Notes: a model not told the origin generated them from the sequence alone. A stretch of 64,000 bases of DNA from Pedobacter sp. MR2016-24 (GCF_026239655.1 NZ_JAPIVO010000004.1:558001-622000), one strand, 5' to 3'. Counted from the stretch's first letter, positions 34,275-45,646 are shown. Program-made: numbers and translations.

Positions 34275-37200
34275 ATGCCGAATAATTTAACTTCTACATC
34301 GAACTCATATTATCCTACTTTGTCTGAGGTAATATCCATTGATGATTTACCAGAATTTTTACATTTTGCAGAAGACGGCCTAAATGTATTACTGGATAAG
34401 ATCCACTACAAAAACCTACAATATTCAAAAAGCTATAATGGCGATGCTGCCTTTTATAGCCTGGATATAGTCAGCAAAAATATAGGACTTGATCTGCCTT
34501 TTGGTTTAAGGTTTATCTTAAACCCAGATGCTGATGGAGATGCAAATATTTCATCTTTCCCAGTTTCCCTGCAATATCAATGGGAAGTTCTGGCATTTCT
34601 GAAAAACTTTAACATCGAGAATTTTTCATTCTCTCCGCAGGGATTTTATGATCTGGGGCTAAAGATTTTCAAAATCTCAGAAGATCAGGTGATCGCGCAG
34701 ATCCTCAATTATTTTATTGACGATAGCGATCTTGCCGGATCTAAATTTCAGCTGCTAATTGATGAAGTAAATAGTCTGTATCCTGTCGCAGGTTTAACCT
34801 TACCGGCAGATCAGGAACCTACGGTAGATTCAGTTGCTAAAATGATCAGCGAGAATCCAAATATCCCTGAAAATATCTCTGAGATCATGTTCATTGCTTA
34901 TATTTTGAACACGGATCTTGATGTGATGAAGGAGAATTTACAGCGATTCTATGCTTTAATGGTTCCTGATGGAATTGAAGACTACATCAAAAAGATGCTC
35001 GTTCCAAAAGTGAAAGCAACTTTACAGCTGTCAGCCGGTATTGAATTTCCTCTGAATATTCTGAAACCTGTTACTGCAAATGGTACGCCGATTCCAAACG
35101 CGAAAACAGTGTTTAAATTCGCTGAGGCTACATTTTTTGTAGACACAGAATCAGGAATAGGTTCAGATCTGGAACTTGCAGGTTCACTAACTCCTGAGTT
35201 TTCTCAAATCGGAAATACTGGATTAACCATCGGCTTTACCGGAGCTAAACTCGACCTGAGCCGTACAACAAATATCCCTGAAGCAGATGCTGTGGGTTAT
35301 CCGGTAGACTTTACAGGGTTATACGTTAAACATGCTACGATAGGCTTCAACGGTTTCGGAAAGGACGATACGACAAAGGTCAGCGCCAGAGTGAGTGCCG
35401 ACGATCTGTTTATTGGAACAGGTGGCGTATCGGGTAAAATTGCTTTGGAATCAGATGGACTGCTTTACCGTAAGTTCGGTAATTTTGGAGTTGAGCTAAA
35501 TGCTTTTTCTGTTGATTTTAGACAGAACGCCATCTTGAACTCTGATATCAGCGGGAAGCTGATACTGGGTGGATTTAAAACAGGAGCGGAACCTGCGGTA
35601 ATCAATATTGATGCACATATACATGGTAATGGCGATTTCAATATCACGGCTAAGCCGAACAGTGATTTACTGACAATCACTTTACCGGATGTACTGGAGA
35701 TTGCGATCAGAAGTCTGGAGATCGGAAGGGAAGAACGTGGCTTCTATGCAGAAGTTGCTGGACAGCTGAGTTTCATAGCTGACCTGCCGGGATTGGGTAA
35801 GGTATTGCCCAAAGGTATAGAGATAAAACAACTGAGGATTTGGGACAATGGGGACCTGGAGTTCAAAGGCGGTGGTCTGGTAGTACCTAAGTCTTTCGGT
35901 TTAAAAGTTGGACCTGTGAAACTGGAAGTAACCAACATGGGTATCGGTTCTTACAGCCGTAGCCTCCATGAGATCGAACGTAGTTACCGTTACTTTAGTT
36001 TCGATGGTATGATCAATACAGGCAGGGCAGGAGTACAGGCCAGCGGTAACGGGATCAAGTTCTATTATACGGTAGATAACAATAACACAGATAAACCTTT
36101 AAATACTTTTGTAAGTATTGACGGCATTACCATAGATATTTCTGTTCCAGGAAATGTAAGTAAGGATGATGCAGCTTTCCTGTTAAACGGACACCTGAGT
36201 ATGAGCAATCCGGACCCGGCAATTACGGGTTCAAGTGCAGGTTCAGAATATACGGGAGCAGTGACCTTCTCATTACCCAAACTTAAATTGGCAGGAACGG
36301 CTAAAATGAGGCTTCAGCCACAGATACCAGCCTTTGTGGTGGATATCGGTATGGAGCTGGCTACGCCTATACCACTGGGAGCTACAGGACTAGGGATTTA
36401 CGGTTTCAGGGGACTGATCGGGGAGCATTATCTTCCTTCAAAATCTGCTACCACGCCACCTTTGCCGGATTCGGCATCCTGGTGGGATTATTACAAAGCC
36501 AAAAGTACCTTAACGCAACAGGAAGGTATCGAGATTGACAAGTTCGCTGATAAAGCCGGATATTCGGTTGGTGCAGGTTTGTCAATTGCAACATCGTTTG
36601 ACTCCGGCAAGGTTTTCTCCAGTAAATTGTTTTTACTGCTGGGATTGCCGGATGTATTCCTGATGCAGGGACAGGCGGGGATCTTAAGGTCCAGAATTGG
36701 ATTGAACGACAGGGTAGATCCTCCATTCAGTGCTTTTATTGCGATCGACAGCAGCTCTTTCCGTGGAAACCTGTCTGTAGATTATAAACTGCCTGATGAG
36801 GGAAGTTTCAAAGGTAAAATCTTCTCGCTGAGTGGTGGGCTGGACATGGCCTTCTTCTTTAACAATGCATCTGGATGGTACCTGAATGTAGGTAAAGATC
36901 AGCCGGAAAGTGCAAGGGTAAGAGCAGAAATACTAACCTTGTTTAAGGGATATGCCTATATGATGCTCTCTTCAAGGGGTTTCAAGGCAGGTGCAGGTGC
37001 AAGGTTTGATTTTAATAAAAAATTCGGGCCTGTAGCTGTAGGTATTGGTGCCTCGGTGGATCTGGCAGGCTCAGTGAGCTTCAGACCGGTACAAATCGGT
37101 GCAATGATACAGTTTGGTGGTTATGCCTACATCAAAGTATTGTTCATTAAACTGGGATTATCGGTACAGATCACGCTGGCGGTAGAAGCACCACATCCTT

Positions 37201-40200
37201 TTAATATTACCGGGGGGCTGGAAGTACAGTTCAGGGTTCTGTTCAAGAAGATTAGATTCAGACTGGAAGTAAGCTGGCATATCAATAATGATGACAGTGT
37301 ATTGAGGCAACCATTGCCGGTACTGGAACTACCTGATCCTTCGATTGGGTACATGCCTGCAGCGGCAGTGAATATCCTGTCGAACGAAACCTTCCAGCTG
37401 AACTATGTTAATCGCCAGATCACTGGAAGTGCAAGTATTCCTGCACCGGGCGACGGAAGCTGGAGGTATAATTTCAATGATACAAATGCTGCGATGCAGG
37501 TGACCATCCCATTGGATAGTTATATCGACATTGAACTGCTTAAACCGGTTAAACCTGATTTATTGAAAATCGGTGGTGCGGGCAATCAGTTACCTGATGG
37601 TTATTCTGAAATGGTACCACCTCAAAAGGGAATGAGTAACCAGGTGCGTCATGAATACCAGCTTACGGGACTGGATATCTATGCATGGCATGCTACAGGA
37701 TCAGGGACAGGTTCATGGCAGCCTTATAATGTATACGAAGCAGTGTCGGCGATTGTGAACGAAAATGCTGGTGCAGTTAACCTGAGTACATTGAAAGCCG
37801 GGTACTGGCAGTTTGCGGAGACGAACAAGTACAACAAAATCCGTCTGCTTTCTCAGAATATGTTTAGCTATGTAAACCAGTCGACCAGCGATTATTCTGG
37901 TCTCGATGCCTTAAACTTCCAACGTAAGGATCTGTTCTGCTTTGAAAAGGTAATGAAGGAAGCGGTGGTGGACTGGACTGCACAGCCTCTGGAAACAAAA
38001 TATATTTCAGGAAGTACAAATGCAATTCAGGGGGTGTCATTTAGCTTTAATGGTACCAGCGGAACAGTTAAAAGTGAAGCTTCATCTGGAAAGAACAGCT
38101 TACAGATGGAGGTTAACGACGGAGTATTGGTCATTACGCTACCAAAACCTGTAACTACATTAAATCTGGATTTTGGAGAAAATCAAAGCGATATTCAGGT
38201 AGATTTTATTAAAAAGGTACAATATCGTATATTATTTGGCCGCACCTATACAGCAGACAAATACATGACTCCTGCGTTTCTTTCGAAAGCTGAACAAAAT
38301 ACGGTAATCCGTTACAATGACATCAATGAACCAATTGAAAAAGTGTCGATAACGCTGAAGAGCGGTAAGAAAACTGATCATACGGGTAATCTGGTGCTGG
38401 GAGGTTATTATCAGTTCCCGGAACAGTACATGGCCGGAAACGTGATTCCTACACCGCATGAAGAAGAGATGGAAAAGGCGCTGATGTTTGCTGCGATCTA
38501 TAACAGAGCGGTTAAGGGTGAGGAAGTTCAGAACGGAACTTATGGATCTTTAGCAGGAACTGTAGGAAAATGGCCGATGGTGAACACGCTGGATACACAG
38601 GGTAATCATGCCGGGATCCTGACAGGAAGTCCTGATCGTATAGCAGGTTTCTATGCGCCAAATAGCGGGCAGGAGCAGTTGCAGACCATCAGGTCATTCT
38701 CAGGAAATTCTGATGCGGTGGTTGTTCCTTACAAACCGGATCTGAATGTAGAATCGGGAAGTTTTGCGGTTGAAGTAACGGCAGTTTTTAATCCTTATGT
38801 GCCGGGAATAAGTACATTAATGCACAAGGTAAAAGTAGATCCCGTGACTGGACATAAAAAAGGTTTTGCTTTACATCTTTACCAGGATACACCGGCTGAT
38901 GCGGGAACGGTTTACGCAGATGATGAACATATCCCTTCTTTCAGCGTTTGGTTAACCACTTATGATGGAACAGCAAAATCAGGATTAAGAGTTGCTGCAA
39001 AATATACTTTGGATTGTGCTACAGGTAAAGTGGAAGAGAAACAATACAAACATATCCTGGTTTCGGTCGACAGAGCTGACGGGACATTGACTTTTTATGT
39101 CGACAGAATGGCTAAAATGATTTCCGGAATTCCGGCTGAACTGGGACTGGTATCTGCAGATCCTGCAGTAACGTACCTGAATCAGCTGAGTTATCTTACT
39201 GAGGAGCTTCAGCGACGTCAGGAGGAAAACGGAACGAGCAAAGATAAGCTGCTAGAGGAAGTACAAATAATCGGTGACAGTCTGAACAAGACTATCCAGC
39301 CGGTATGGAGACCAAATACAACTTATGCAGTGGCGATTAAAACACGTGATGTAGTGGATGGAAATACTGGTGCGTCGATTGAAAATACACATATCTATGG
39401 CTTTAAAACTGCTGGCCCGATCGGACACTTCCAGCAACAGAGCATGGCTTACCAGGCTTTACTGGCGGAAGACCGTGCGGCTGAGTTTAAACTGGCCAAA
39501 CTGCAGCATTATATTGATTATGAGCGTTCTTTCCCTGATGCCCAAAGCAGATATGACCTGAGTAAACCGGTACTTTACCGCAATCCAAAGGTGAACCTGT
39601 TTTTTACGAAGCCTTATATCAATGCAATGTTTGCAAACTGGGACAGCTATTTAGGAATGCCAGCGGTTAACAGCCGACTCCAGTTACAGGTTTTTGATCC
39701 TTTTGGTGTACCGGTAAGTCCTGAACTGGTTTGGGAGCAACTGCCTGATATGGAAATTGATGTCAACAACTTTAGATCACTGCCTGTTGATCAGCAGATC
39801 CTGTTCCTGATGAACCTTTCTGCTGCGCAGGATTCATGTAATGAGGATCCACTGGTAATTAAAAAGCGATCGAAAAGAGGAGCTTATCAATTGCCTGATC
39901 TGGAACCGAATAGATTATATACTGCTTTGTTTACGGCTATTTATCAGCCTGACGGGGAAACAGAACAACAGTCGGAAGTGCATAGATTCAGCTTTAAGAC
40001 ATCGCTCTTTGCCTCTTTCGAAGAACAGGCAAAAAGTTTTGTCCTAAATGACACACCTGGAAGTGAACAATATGCGGTTTATCCTTTGCAAGTCGGATTT
40101 ACGCAGGCAGAGATTGACCAGAACTTGAAAACGCTGGTTGATGATCAGATGGAAAATGATCCTGAAGTGGTGTTCCAGTACGCGGTGAAATATGACAGAC

Positions 40201-40607
40201 TGGTCTACGGTGGTCTGAAACTAAAAAATCTGGTGCCAGTCGCGACTACGGTAATTGATCTGGTGACGAACGTGAACCCGGACAATGCGGAAGATAAAAA
40301 GATTCTGGGCATACTGATCAGAAATCCGGAAGCATTTAATGATCCGAAGCTTGATTCTTCATTGTTGGCTGATACGGTACAGTTAACGCTGACTATAGCT
40401 CAGAACAATACAGTGATCAATCCAGATCAGTTCATTTATATCCATTCGCGTGATACTTCATCCGTCTTTATCACCAATGCCGCAATGGATATACCAGGAG
40501 GTCAGATCCAGTTAGCTTTCCGTCATAAACGCTTTAACGGAAATGATTACCAGACCGAACATGAAGACTATATCAGTCCGCAGATCCCGGTCGCAATAAA
40601 TCTATAA
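34275..40607 (+). CDS. Giant 2110-residue beta-rich protein with LamG-like domain
   Basis: One of the largest proteins in the window, with no signal peptide or sorting domain. After a helical N-terminal part (about 1-270) come roughly 800 residues of repetitive beta-strand pattern (FGVELNAFSVDFRQNAILNS, AEVAGQLSFIADLPGLGKVL, GAGARFDFNKKFGPVAVGIG). They alternate glycine and hydrophobic residues like a long beta-sheet or solenoid, or a lipid-transfer-like groove. At about 1420-1640 a concanavalin/LamG-like domain is readable (SFSGNSDAVVVPYKPDLNVE, VSVDRADGTLTFYVDRMAKM). The C-terminal 400 residues are mixed. Family not recognised. It may be the structural backbone or shell for the neighbouring effector, or a surface adhesin released on lysis. 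Confidence 0.72.
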   Translation: MPNNLTSTSNSYYPTLSEVISIDDLPEFLHFAEDGLNVLLDKIHYKNLQYSKSYNGDAAFYSLDIVSKNIGLDLPFGLRFILNPDADGDANISSFPVSLQYQWEVLAFLKNFNIENFSFSPQGFYDLGLKIFKISEDQVIAQILNYFIDDSDLAGSKFQLLIDEVNSLYPVAGLTLPADQEPTVDSVAKMISENPNIPENISEIMFIAYILNTDLDVMKENLQRFYALMVPDGIEDYIKKMLVPKVKATLQLSAGIEFPLNILKPVTANGTPIPNAKTVFKFAEATFFVDTESGIGSDLELAGSLTPEFSQIGNTGLTIGFTGAKLDLSRTTNIPEADAVGYPVDFTGLYVKHATIGFNGFGKDDTTKVSARVSADDLFIGTGGVSGKIALESDGLLYRKFGNFGVELNAFSVDFRQNAILNSDISGKLILGGFKTGAEPAVINIDAHIHGNGDFNITAKPNSDLLTITLPDVLEIAIRSLEIGREERGFYAEVAGQLSFIADLPGLGKVLPKGIEIKQLRIWDNGDLEFKGGGLVVPKSFGLKVGPVKLEVTNMGIGSYSRSLHEIERSYRYFSFDGMINTGRAGVQASGNGIKFYYTVDNNNTDKPLNTFVSIDGITIDISVPGNVSKDDAAFLLNGHLSMSNPDPAITGSSAGSEYTGAVTFSLPKLKLAGTAKMRLQPQIPAFVVDIGMELATPIPLGATGLGIYGFRGLIGEHYLPSKSATTPPLPDSASWWDYYKAKSTLTQQEGIEIDKFADKAGYSVGAGLSIATSFDSGKVFSSKLFLLLGLPDVFLMQGQAGILRSRIGLNDRVDPPFSAFIAIDSSSFRGNLSVDYKLPDEGSFKGKIFSLSGGLDMAFFFNNASGWYLNVGKDQPESARVRAEILTLFKGYAYMMLSSRGFKAGAGARFDFNKKFGPVAVGIGASVDLAGSVSFRPVQIGAMIQFGGYAYIKVLFIKLGLSVQITLAVEAPHPFNITGGLEVQFRVLFKKIRFRLEVSWHINNDDSVLRQPLPVLELPDPSIGYMPAAAVNILSNETFQLNYVNRQITGSASIPAPGDGSWRYNFNDTNAAMQVTIPLDSYIDIELLKPVKPDLLKIGGAGNQLPDGYSEMVPPQKGMSNQVRHEYQLTGLDIYAWHATGSGTGSWQPYNVYEAVSAIVNENAGAVNLSTLKAGYWQFAETNKYNKIRLLSQNMFSYVNQSTSDYSGLDALNFQRKDLFCFEKVMKEAVVDWTAQPLETKYISGSTNAIQGVSFSFNGTSGTVKSEASSGKNSLQMEVNDGVLVITLPKPVTTLNLDFGENQSDIQVDFIKKVQYRILFGRTYTADKYMTPAFLSKAEQNTVIRYNDINEPIEKVSITLKSGKKTDHTGNLVLGGYYQFPEQYMAGNVIPTPHEEEMEKALMFAAIYNRAVKGEEVQNGTYGSLAGTVGKWPMVNTLDTQGNHAGILTGSPDRIAGFYAPNSGQEQLQTIRSFSGNSDAVVVPYKPDLNVESGSFAVEVTAVFNPYVPGISTLMHKVKVDPVTGHKKGFALHLYQDTPADAGTVYADDEHIPSFSVWLTTYDGTAKSGLRVAAKYTLDCATGKVEEKQYKHILVSVDRADGTLTFYVDRMAKMISGIPAELGLVSADPAVTYLNQLSYLTEELQRRQEENGTSKDKLLEEVQIIGDSLNKTIQPVWRPNTTYAVAIKTRDVVDGNTGASIENTHIYGFKTAGPIGHFQQQSMAYQALLAEDRAAEFKLAKLQHYIDYERSFPDAQSRYDLSKPVLYRNPKVNLFFTKPYINAMFANWDSYLGMPAVNSRLQLQVFDPFGVPVSPELVWEQLPDMEIDVNNFRSLPVDQQILFLMNLSAAQDSCNEDPLVIKKRSKRGAYQLPDLEPNRLYTALFTAIYQPDGETEQQSEVHRFSFKTSLFASFEEQAKSFVLNDTPGSEQYAVYPLQVGFTQAEIDQNLKTLVDDQMENDPEVVFQYAVKYDRLVYGGLKLKNLVPVATTVIDLVTNVNPDNAEDKKILGILIRNPEAFNDPKLDSSLLADTVQLTLTIAQNNTVINPDQFIYIHSRDTSSVFITNAAMDIPGGQIQLAFRHKRFNGNDYQTEHEDYISPQIPVAINL

Positions 40608-40708
40608 AAATAGGTCAATAACAAGGTAGTACAGCTTGAGTAAATCACGCTAATGGGAGATCTATGCCCTCTAAATCTAATTATTAATACAATTAAAATA
40701 TTCTAAAA

Positions 40709-43700
40709 ATGCCATCAGAAACTAATTCATATGCCTTCTGTGCTAATTACAGTGATATAGCGGCCTGTTTGTTTGCTATTCAGACTTCGGAAGCAAACGG
40801 CTTGTTTGCGGCTGATGCACAGCTGTTAAAACTACTGCGTCTTTTCGAAAAGGACAAACTGAGAAAATTATATCTGCGCACGCTTAGGGTCTTAAAAGAT
40901 CTTGATGCCAGCATGTATACCGGAGAAGATTTTAATAAAGACTTTTTTACCGACTCTATGATGGGCGACTTTGAAGACGAGGATTTTACTTATCTCGACT
41001 TTTGGGTGGGATTTCTGGACGACAGTAACACGAGTTACAGTGGTATGTTTCAGACCATCATCAATATTTTCGGAGAACTATGCCGCAGGCAAACCGAAGT
41101 CAGCGATCAGGACAAAACAGCAATAGCTGATGCACTTGTACCGATCCTGGATGCTTTTGAAGAGCTGCAGGCTTATCTGGAGAAAGCAGGATTGAGTCCC
41201 TGTGTAAACACCAATGTTTCCAGATATAATAACACAAAAGGTGTTTATCTGCAGGTTGCAGGATCTGACGGAACAGATGGCATTGCCGAAGGACTGCACC
41301 TGCGCTGGAGCCTGACGGATGATTTGGGCGATAATCACCTGCCGAAGGGAAACTATAACACTACTAGCGGGCAGTCTGTAGGTTTTAACAAAGCGGACGA
41401 CTATATCCGCATCTCCAGGATCCCTTATGTGAATCAGGTGCGTTTGGCTTTGGATTTTGAGGCACAGAAGCCGGTGATCAGTTTTGAAAACAGAACCTGG
41501 ACTTACCTGGTGAACCAGACTGTGAATGGTCAGCAGATCAGTAACCGTATCCGTTTAAAGTTTACCAATACTGCTTTGTATGATCAGTTGGCAGCCTTGG
41601 TAAATCCCGAGACTTACTTTTTCAATTTTCTGAAGCAGTATAGCGGAGAGATCAGCATCACGGTGGTGGACAAACCACTGTTTCTTGCAGGATTTGATTT
41701 CCGCAGATCGGAGAACACTGGAAATGCAGTGTTGAAAGTAGAAGGATTGTGCCAGCTCCCGGGCAATCAGGAAAATATTCATATCAGAAAGACAGTTGTG
41801 CTGGATACGGCGACGACAGTTTCGGATGAAATAAAGGGCGACAATATGGTTAGCCTCAGGGTGAAAACATATGGAGGAGGTTACCTCCAGGGTTTTTATG
41901 CGGAAACTTATGCCGACTTTCTAAGTACAAGAACTGAGGAAGACTGGGCGCCGGTAGGTAGTGGTTTCGCATTGTCTGTTGCGGATGAACTGGTGTATGA
42001 CCGTCTGGAGAATGCGCAGTATCCGGTTGATAATTTATGGCCGCAGTATAATAATGGAACAACCGTTCGAGTAGCAAATTACCAGGACAGATGGGCAGTT
42101 TCCCGTCCGAATGAACCTTCACTAAAAGAGGTGGTATATACTTATCTGGAACTGAGTGAAACAGATCCGAGAGCGGAAGATGTACTTCGGGATGAAGGTA
42201 CGGGAGAGGATATCCCCGGGTTGTTGGTGAGTTATCTGGATCTGCTCAACATGCAGACGATGGATTATCATATGGCCAGAATGCTGGGTATGGGACATAT
42301 AGATACACCTGCAGCAGCGCAGCCTACCGATAAATTTGTTTACCGCTTAACCTATACTAACCGCAAATGGATGGGCAGTACTGAGATGATGAACTATTCT
42401 TATCTCAGTCTGCCGGTCTCCAAAATGGATAAACTGGTGCCGCAGAAACCTCAGCTCAGGGCGTTAAAGTATGGACTTCCGGTAGTAGACGAGGAGATTA
42501 ACAATGTATTTGATCAGGATGGATATACCAGTATGGACAATATCCGTGCGGTTAATGTTGGCCGTGAATTATTTATAGATGAAATAGAGGGTTATAGTTT
42601 CTTTGCAGACACATCTGTAGTGAACATGAATGTATTTGAACATTCAAAACCTGTTCTTTATGGGATAGAATATCGTGAGGAAAATCAGACTACTTATGTT
42701 AAACCGGAGATTACAACTGGAAAGGCGATGGGGACTGTGTACAATGCCTATGATCCGGATTTTCCTGAAAACGGTATTCCCGAGACAACGCCTGTACCGG
42801 ATAATGAAACGAGTTTATACCTGCATTTCGAACGCGAACGCGGAGTTCACCACTATGCCGCCTATGGAATAAACTGGTTTGGCAGGTCGTCTTTGCTCAG
42901 TGATGAAGTAAAAACGGATTCAACAGTATTTCGTGTGAAAAACGCGCTGCTTCCTCCTACAGATGTCACTGTGCAGTATATCCAGAAGGAAGAGTCGCTG
43001 GTATTTACCACCAGTACAGAGCAGGAATGGCTGAAAGGCCGGGAAGAAAACTTCCCTGATCAGGATGTGAACTTTACGCGACTTACGTTCAACTGGCTGG
43101 ATATAGAGGATATTTCCAATTTGCGCTCCCCTACAATAGAGGAACTCAATAGTGTCGCGAGACCGGACAAAATGAAAGCCTATTTTAAACCTGGAATGCC
43201 AATGGAAGTTACCGGTGTGATCCGTGATCTGGTTCCGGTTCCGGGTTCTGACACCCAGCTGCAGGTACATGCCGGAAGTTACGCTACCATTGATGGTACG
43301 ATTGTGAGTCCCGCTGTTGACCCTTCCGCATTTTTCAGATTTAAGGACAGCCTTTTGTCGGCCGCAGATGGTCAGTATCGTGTCGTATCGATCAGCGCAG
43401 GTGCCAACTGGCCGGTAATTACGATAGAAAAGGCGTTAACAGTAACTGCTGCCGATGATGAAACTGCTCCCGGAAATTATGGTGCGCATAAAACCTACAC
43501 TGTGCCTGATATCGGTAGCCGCTTCTCTATAGTCGAAAATTTAAGTGAAGCAGCCAATTGGGAAGCCGTTGCTGAAGATATTTCACTGGTCAGTTTTGCT
43601 GATGCAGGCAATCCTGTGATTGAATCATCTGCCGATACTGAAGGGAATACCACAACGTACTGGATAGGTGGGATTACAGCCAATGCGCAGGTAATACCTC

Positions 43701-45646
43701 TATTTAGCGACGCTGAAAATCCGGGAGAGATGCCAGGTTACTATCAGGTGGTGTTTGAAGGTGCCGATGTACTGGCTCCTCATCCACAGATCAACCTCCC
43801 TTTTGATCCGGTACATCCGGATAAAAATGCGCCATCAGCTTTATCTAAGGCACATGTGGAGTGGTATAAGGGATGGATCAGAATGGCACCTGCAAGTGGT
43901 ACTGATAAATTATTGCTGCAGGTGGTTACGATCGACCAGAGTAGTGATCAGCTGATCGTTTATCTCTATGATCCTAATTATGCAGAGGGGCAGATCAATG
44001 TTTCTGCTTCGGCACAGGACCTGAAGGAAGTTAATTTCCATCCGGGATACAGGGTTTATCTTTTCCCTGAGCCTGCTCCGGAACATAGCTTTAACGGAAA
44101 CCATATTTTGCCCGGAGAAGACGAAAATAACAGAAAGAGTCTGATCGGAATTCAATCCGCAGATACCCGTGAGGGAAGAACCGGTTATGTTTCAAAAGTA
44201 TCTCTGCCGGCAGTATTACTGGCACGAAGAATTGATGAGCCGGTACAGATGGAAGCACCGGAATCAATGACGTTAAAAGTAAGGCCCGATGCAACAGGTA
44301 AGGCGGCGTTCACTTTTGATATGGAGATCAGACCCGATGCCAGAGGAAGGGCGCGGAATCCATTCGGTTTTATGTTTTACAGGACTACAGATGTAGATAT
44401 ACTGGAGGCCTTATATGCACCTGAAACTATAGTGAGTATCTTTGAGAACCTGAATTCGCTGACATCAGATCCTTCGTATAAGGAGAGATTTCTGGAACTG
44501 GCCAATATGGTATTTGATCCTGCAAATCCTGCGCAGTTCAGGGTGTTTGAGGCTACACCGCAGGCCTATGGTTTCCCGGTGCCAGACAAAGCAGGATTGG
44601 CTGACCCGGAAGACGATCAAATACTAAGGTCGCAATTATATTATAATGCCATTATCGGTACGCTTTTGCCACTAACTGAACAAACGCCTGTTTTCAATTT
44701 TATTAAAGAGGGATTGCAGACAGAAAATAAGTTAGCGGTGATCAGGGATATCGATGGGAACCTGCTGAGTGCTGCAGATCCTTCGTTTAATCCTTTCCCG
44801 ATGATCAGGAAATATACGAAAGCAGCAAAGGTCAATTCTACCTTTATCCGTTTTACAGATTATCTCCTAAACGGATCATCAAGGAGTTTGTACTTTTTTG
44901 CGGGTACAGAGATGACAAACCAGCTGATGCCAGGCGTATTGAGTCCGTTTACTGGTCCGGTAACTATTTTACATACTGCCCGTTCTGCCGCACCGGTGAT
45001 CAGGAAATTTAGTCTGGCAGCACCTGTGATGGTTTCCGATAACACGGCTGTAACTTTTCAGGTAGCAGCTATGTCGCCCGAAGACCACATCTCTAAGATC
45101 AGGGTGTACCGGACTACAGATCCCTCGAAAGCGGGTGTATTGCAATTGATGGATACTTTCTTCGATGTAGAAATTACAGCCGGAGCACCAGAAGGGTATG
45201 AGGTGACCGACCACTTTAATGATATAGCAGTTCCAGTAGGTCAGCCCGTCTATTATACCCTTGCAGGAATCCGAACCATAGTTAACGAATTAGAAGAAGA
45301 CGAAGAGGTGATCTCAGAGCCATCCGCAACAATTACGGTAAACCTGATTGATACGGTTAATCCGCAGGCACCGGAACTGACCTATACAGAAAGTACCAAT
45401 GTGCTAAGCTGGCAAGCTACTGCAAATAAGGGTACATATTACCTTTTTCAGCAGAACAGCAAAGGTAACTGGGCCAGGATATATACTGTACAGCCAGATG
45501 ACAGCAGCGAAATGATGGAATATCTACTTCCGCAACCGCTGGTACTTCAGGATGAAGATGGAAACAGGATTTACTACCGCTTTAAGGTACAGGCACAAAA
45601 CGCATCAGGATTATTAAACTTAACTGAAAAAGAACTGACGGTCTAA
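40709..45646 (+). CDS. Giant 1645-residue protein, FN3-like C-terminal repeats
   Basis: No family recognised and no signal peptide. Residues about 1-165 are helical and acidic (LLKLLRLFEKDKLRKLYLRT). The bulk is beta-rich with an aromatic pattern (GIAEGLHLRWSLTDDLGDNH, LYLHFERERGVHHYAAYGIN). Near the C-terminus at least two fibronectin-III-like modules are readable (APVIRKFSLAAPVMVSDNTA, then ISKIRVYRTTDPSKAG; and APELTYTESTNVLSWQATAN, then YYRFKVQAQNASG). Its base composition matches the 2110-residue neighbour and the start follows after only 101 bases, so both probably belong to one complex. Function unknown. Confidence 0.7.
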   Translation: MPSETNSYAFCANYSDIAACLFAIQTSEANGLFAADAQLLKLLRLFEKDKLRKLYLRTLRVLKDLDASMYTGEDFNKDFFTDSMMGDFEDEDFTYLDFWVGFLDDSNTSYSGMFQTIINIFGELCRRQTEVSDQDKTAIADALVPILDAFEELQAYLEKAGLSPCVNTNVSRYNNTKGVYLQVAGSDGTDGIAEGLHLRWSLTDDLGDNHLPKGNYNTTSGQSVGFNKADDYIRISRIPYVNQVRLALDFEAQKPVISFENRTWTYLVNQTVNGQQISNRIRLKFTNTALYDQLAALVNPETYFFNFLKQYSGEISITVVDKPLFLAGFDFRRSENTGNAVLKVEGLCQLPGNQENIHIRKTVVLDTATTVSDEIKGDNMVSLRVKTYGGGYLQGFYAETYADFLSTRTEEDWAPVGSGFALSVADELVYDRLENAQYPVDNLWPQYNNGTTVRVANYQDRWAVSRPNEPSLKEVVYTYLELSETDPRAEDVLRDEGTGEDIPGLLVSYLDLLNMQTMDYHMARMLGMGHIDTPAAAQPTDKFVYRLTYTNRKWMGSTEMMNYSYLSLPVSKMDKLVPQKPQLRALKYGLPVVDEEINNVFDQDGYTSMDNIRAVNVGRELFIDEIEGYSFFADTSVVNMNVFEHSKPVLYGIEYREENQTTYVKPEITTGKAMGTVYNAYDPDFPENGIPETTPVPDNETSLYLHFERERGVHHYAAYGINWFGRSSLLSDEVKTDSTVFRVKNALLPPTDVTVQYIQKEESLVFTTSTEQEWLKGREENFPDQDVNFTRLTFNWLDIEDISNLRSPTIEELNSVARPDKMKAYFKPGMPMEVTGVIRDLVPVPGSDTQLQVHAGSYATIDGTIVSPAVDPSAFFRFKDSLLSAADGQYRVVSISAGANWPVITIEKALTVTAADDETAPGNYGAHKTYTVPDIGSRFSIVENLSEAANWEAVAEDISLVSFADAGNPVIESSADTEGNTTTYWIGGITANAQVIPLFSDAENPGEMPGYYQVVFEGADVLAPHPQINLPFDPVHPDKNAPSALSKAHVEWYKGWIRMAPASGTDKLLLQVVTIDQSSDQLIVYLYDPNYAEGQINVSASAQDLKEVNFHPGYRVYLFPEPAPEHSFNGNHILPGEDENNRKSLIGIQSADTREGRTGYVSKVSLPAVLLARRIDEPVQMEAPESMTLKVRPDATGKAAFTFDMEIRPDARGRARNPFGFMFYRTTDVDILEALYAPETIVSIFENLNSLTSDPSYKERFLELANMVFDPANPAQFRVFEATPQAYGFPVPDKAGLADPEDDQILRSQLYYNAIIGTLLPLTEQTPVFNFIKEGLQTENKLAVIRDIDGNLLSAADPSFNPFPMIRKYTKAAKVNSTFIRFTDYLLNGSSRSLYFFAGTEMTNQLMPGVLSPFTGPVTILHTARSAAPVIRKFSLAAPVMVSDNTAVTFQVAAMSPEDHISKIRVYRTTDPSKAGVLQLMDTFFDVEITAGAPEGYEVTDHFNDIAVPVGQPVYYTLAGIRTIVNELEEDEEVISEPSATITVNLIDTVNPQAPELTYTESTNVLSWQATANKGTYYLFQQNSKGNWARIYTVQPDDSSEMMEYLLPQPLVLQDEDGNRIYYRFKVQAQNASGLLNLTEKELTV

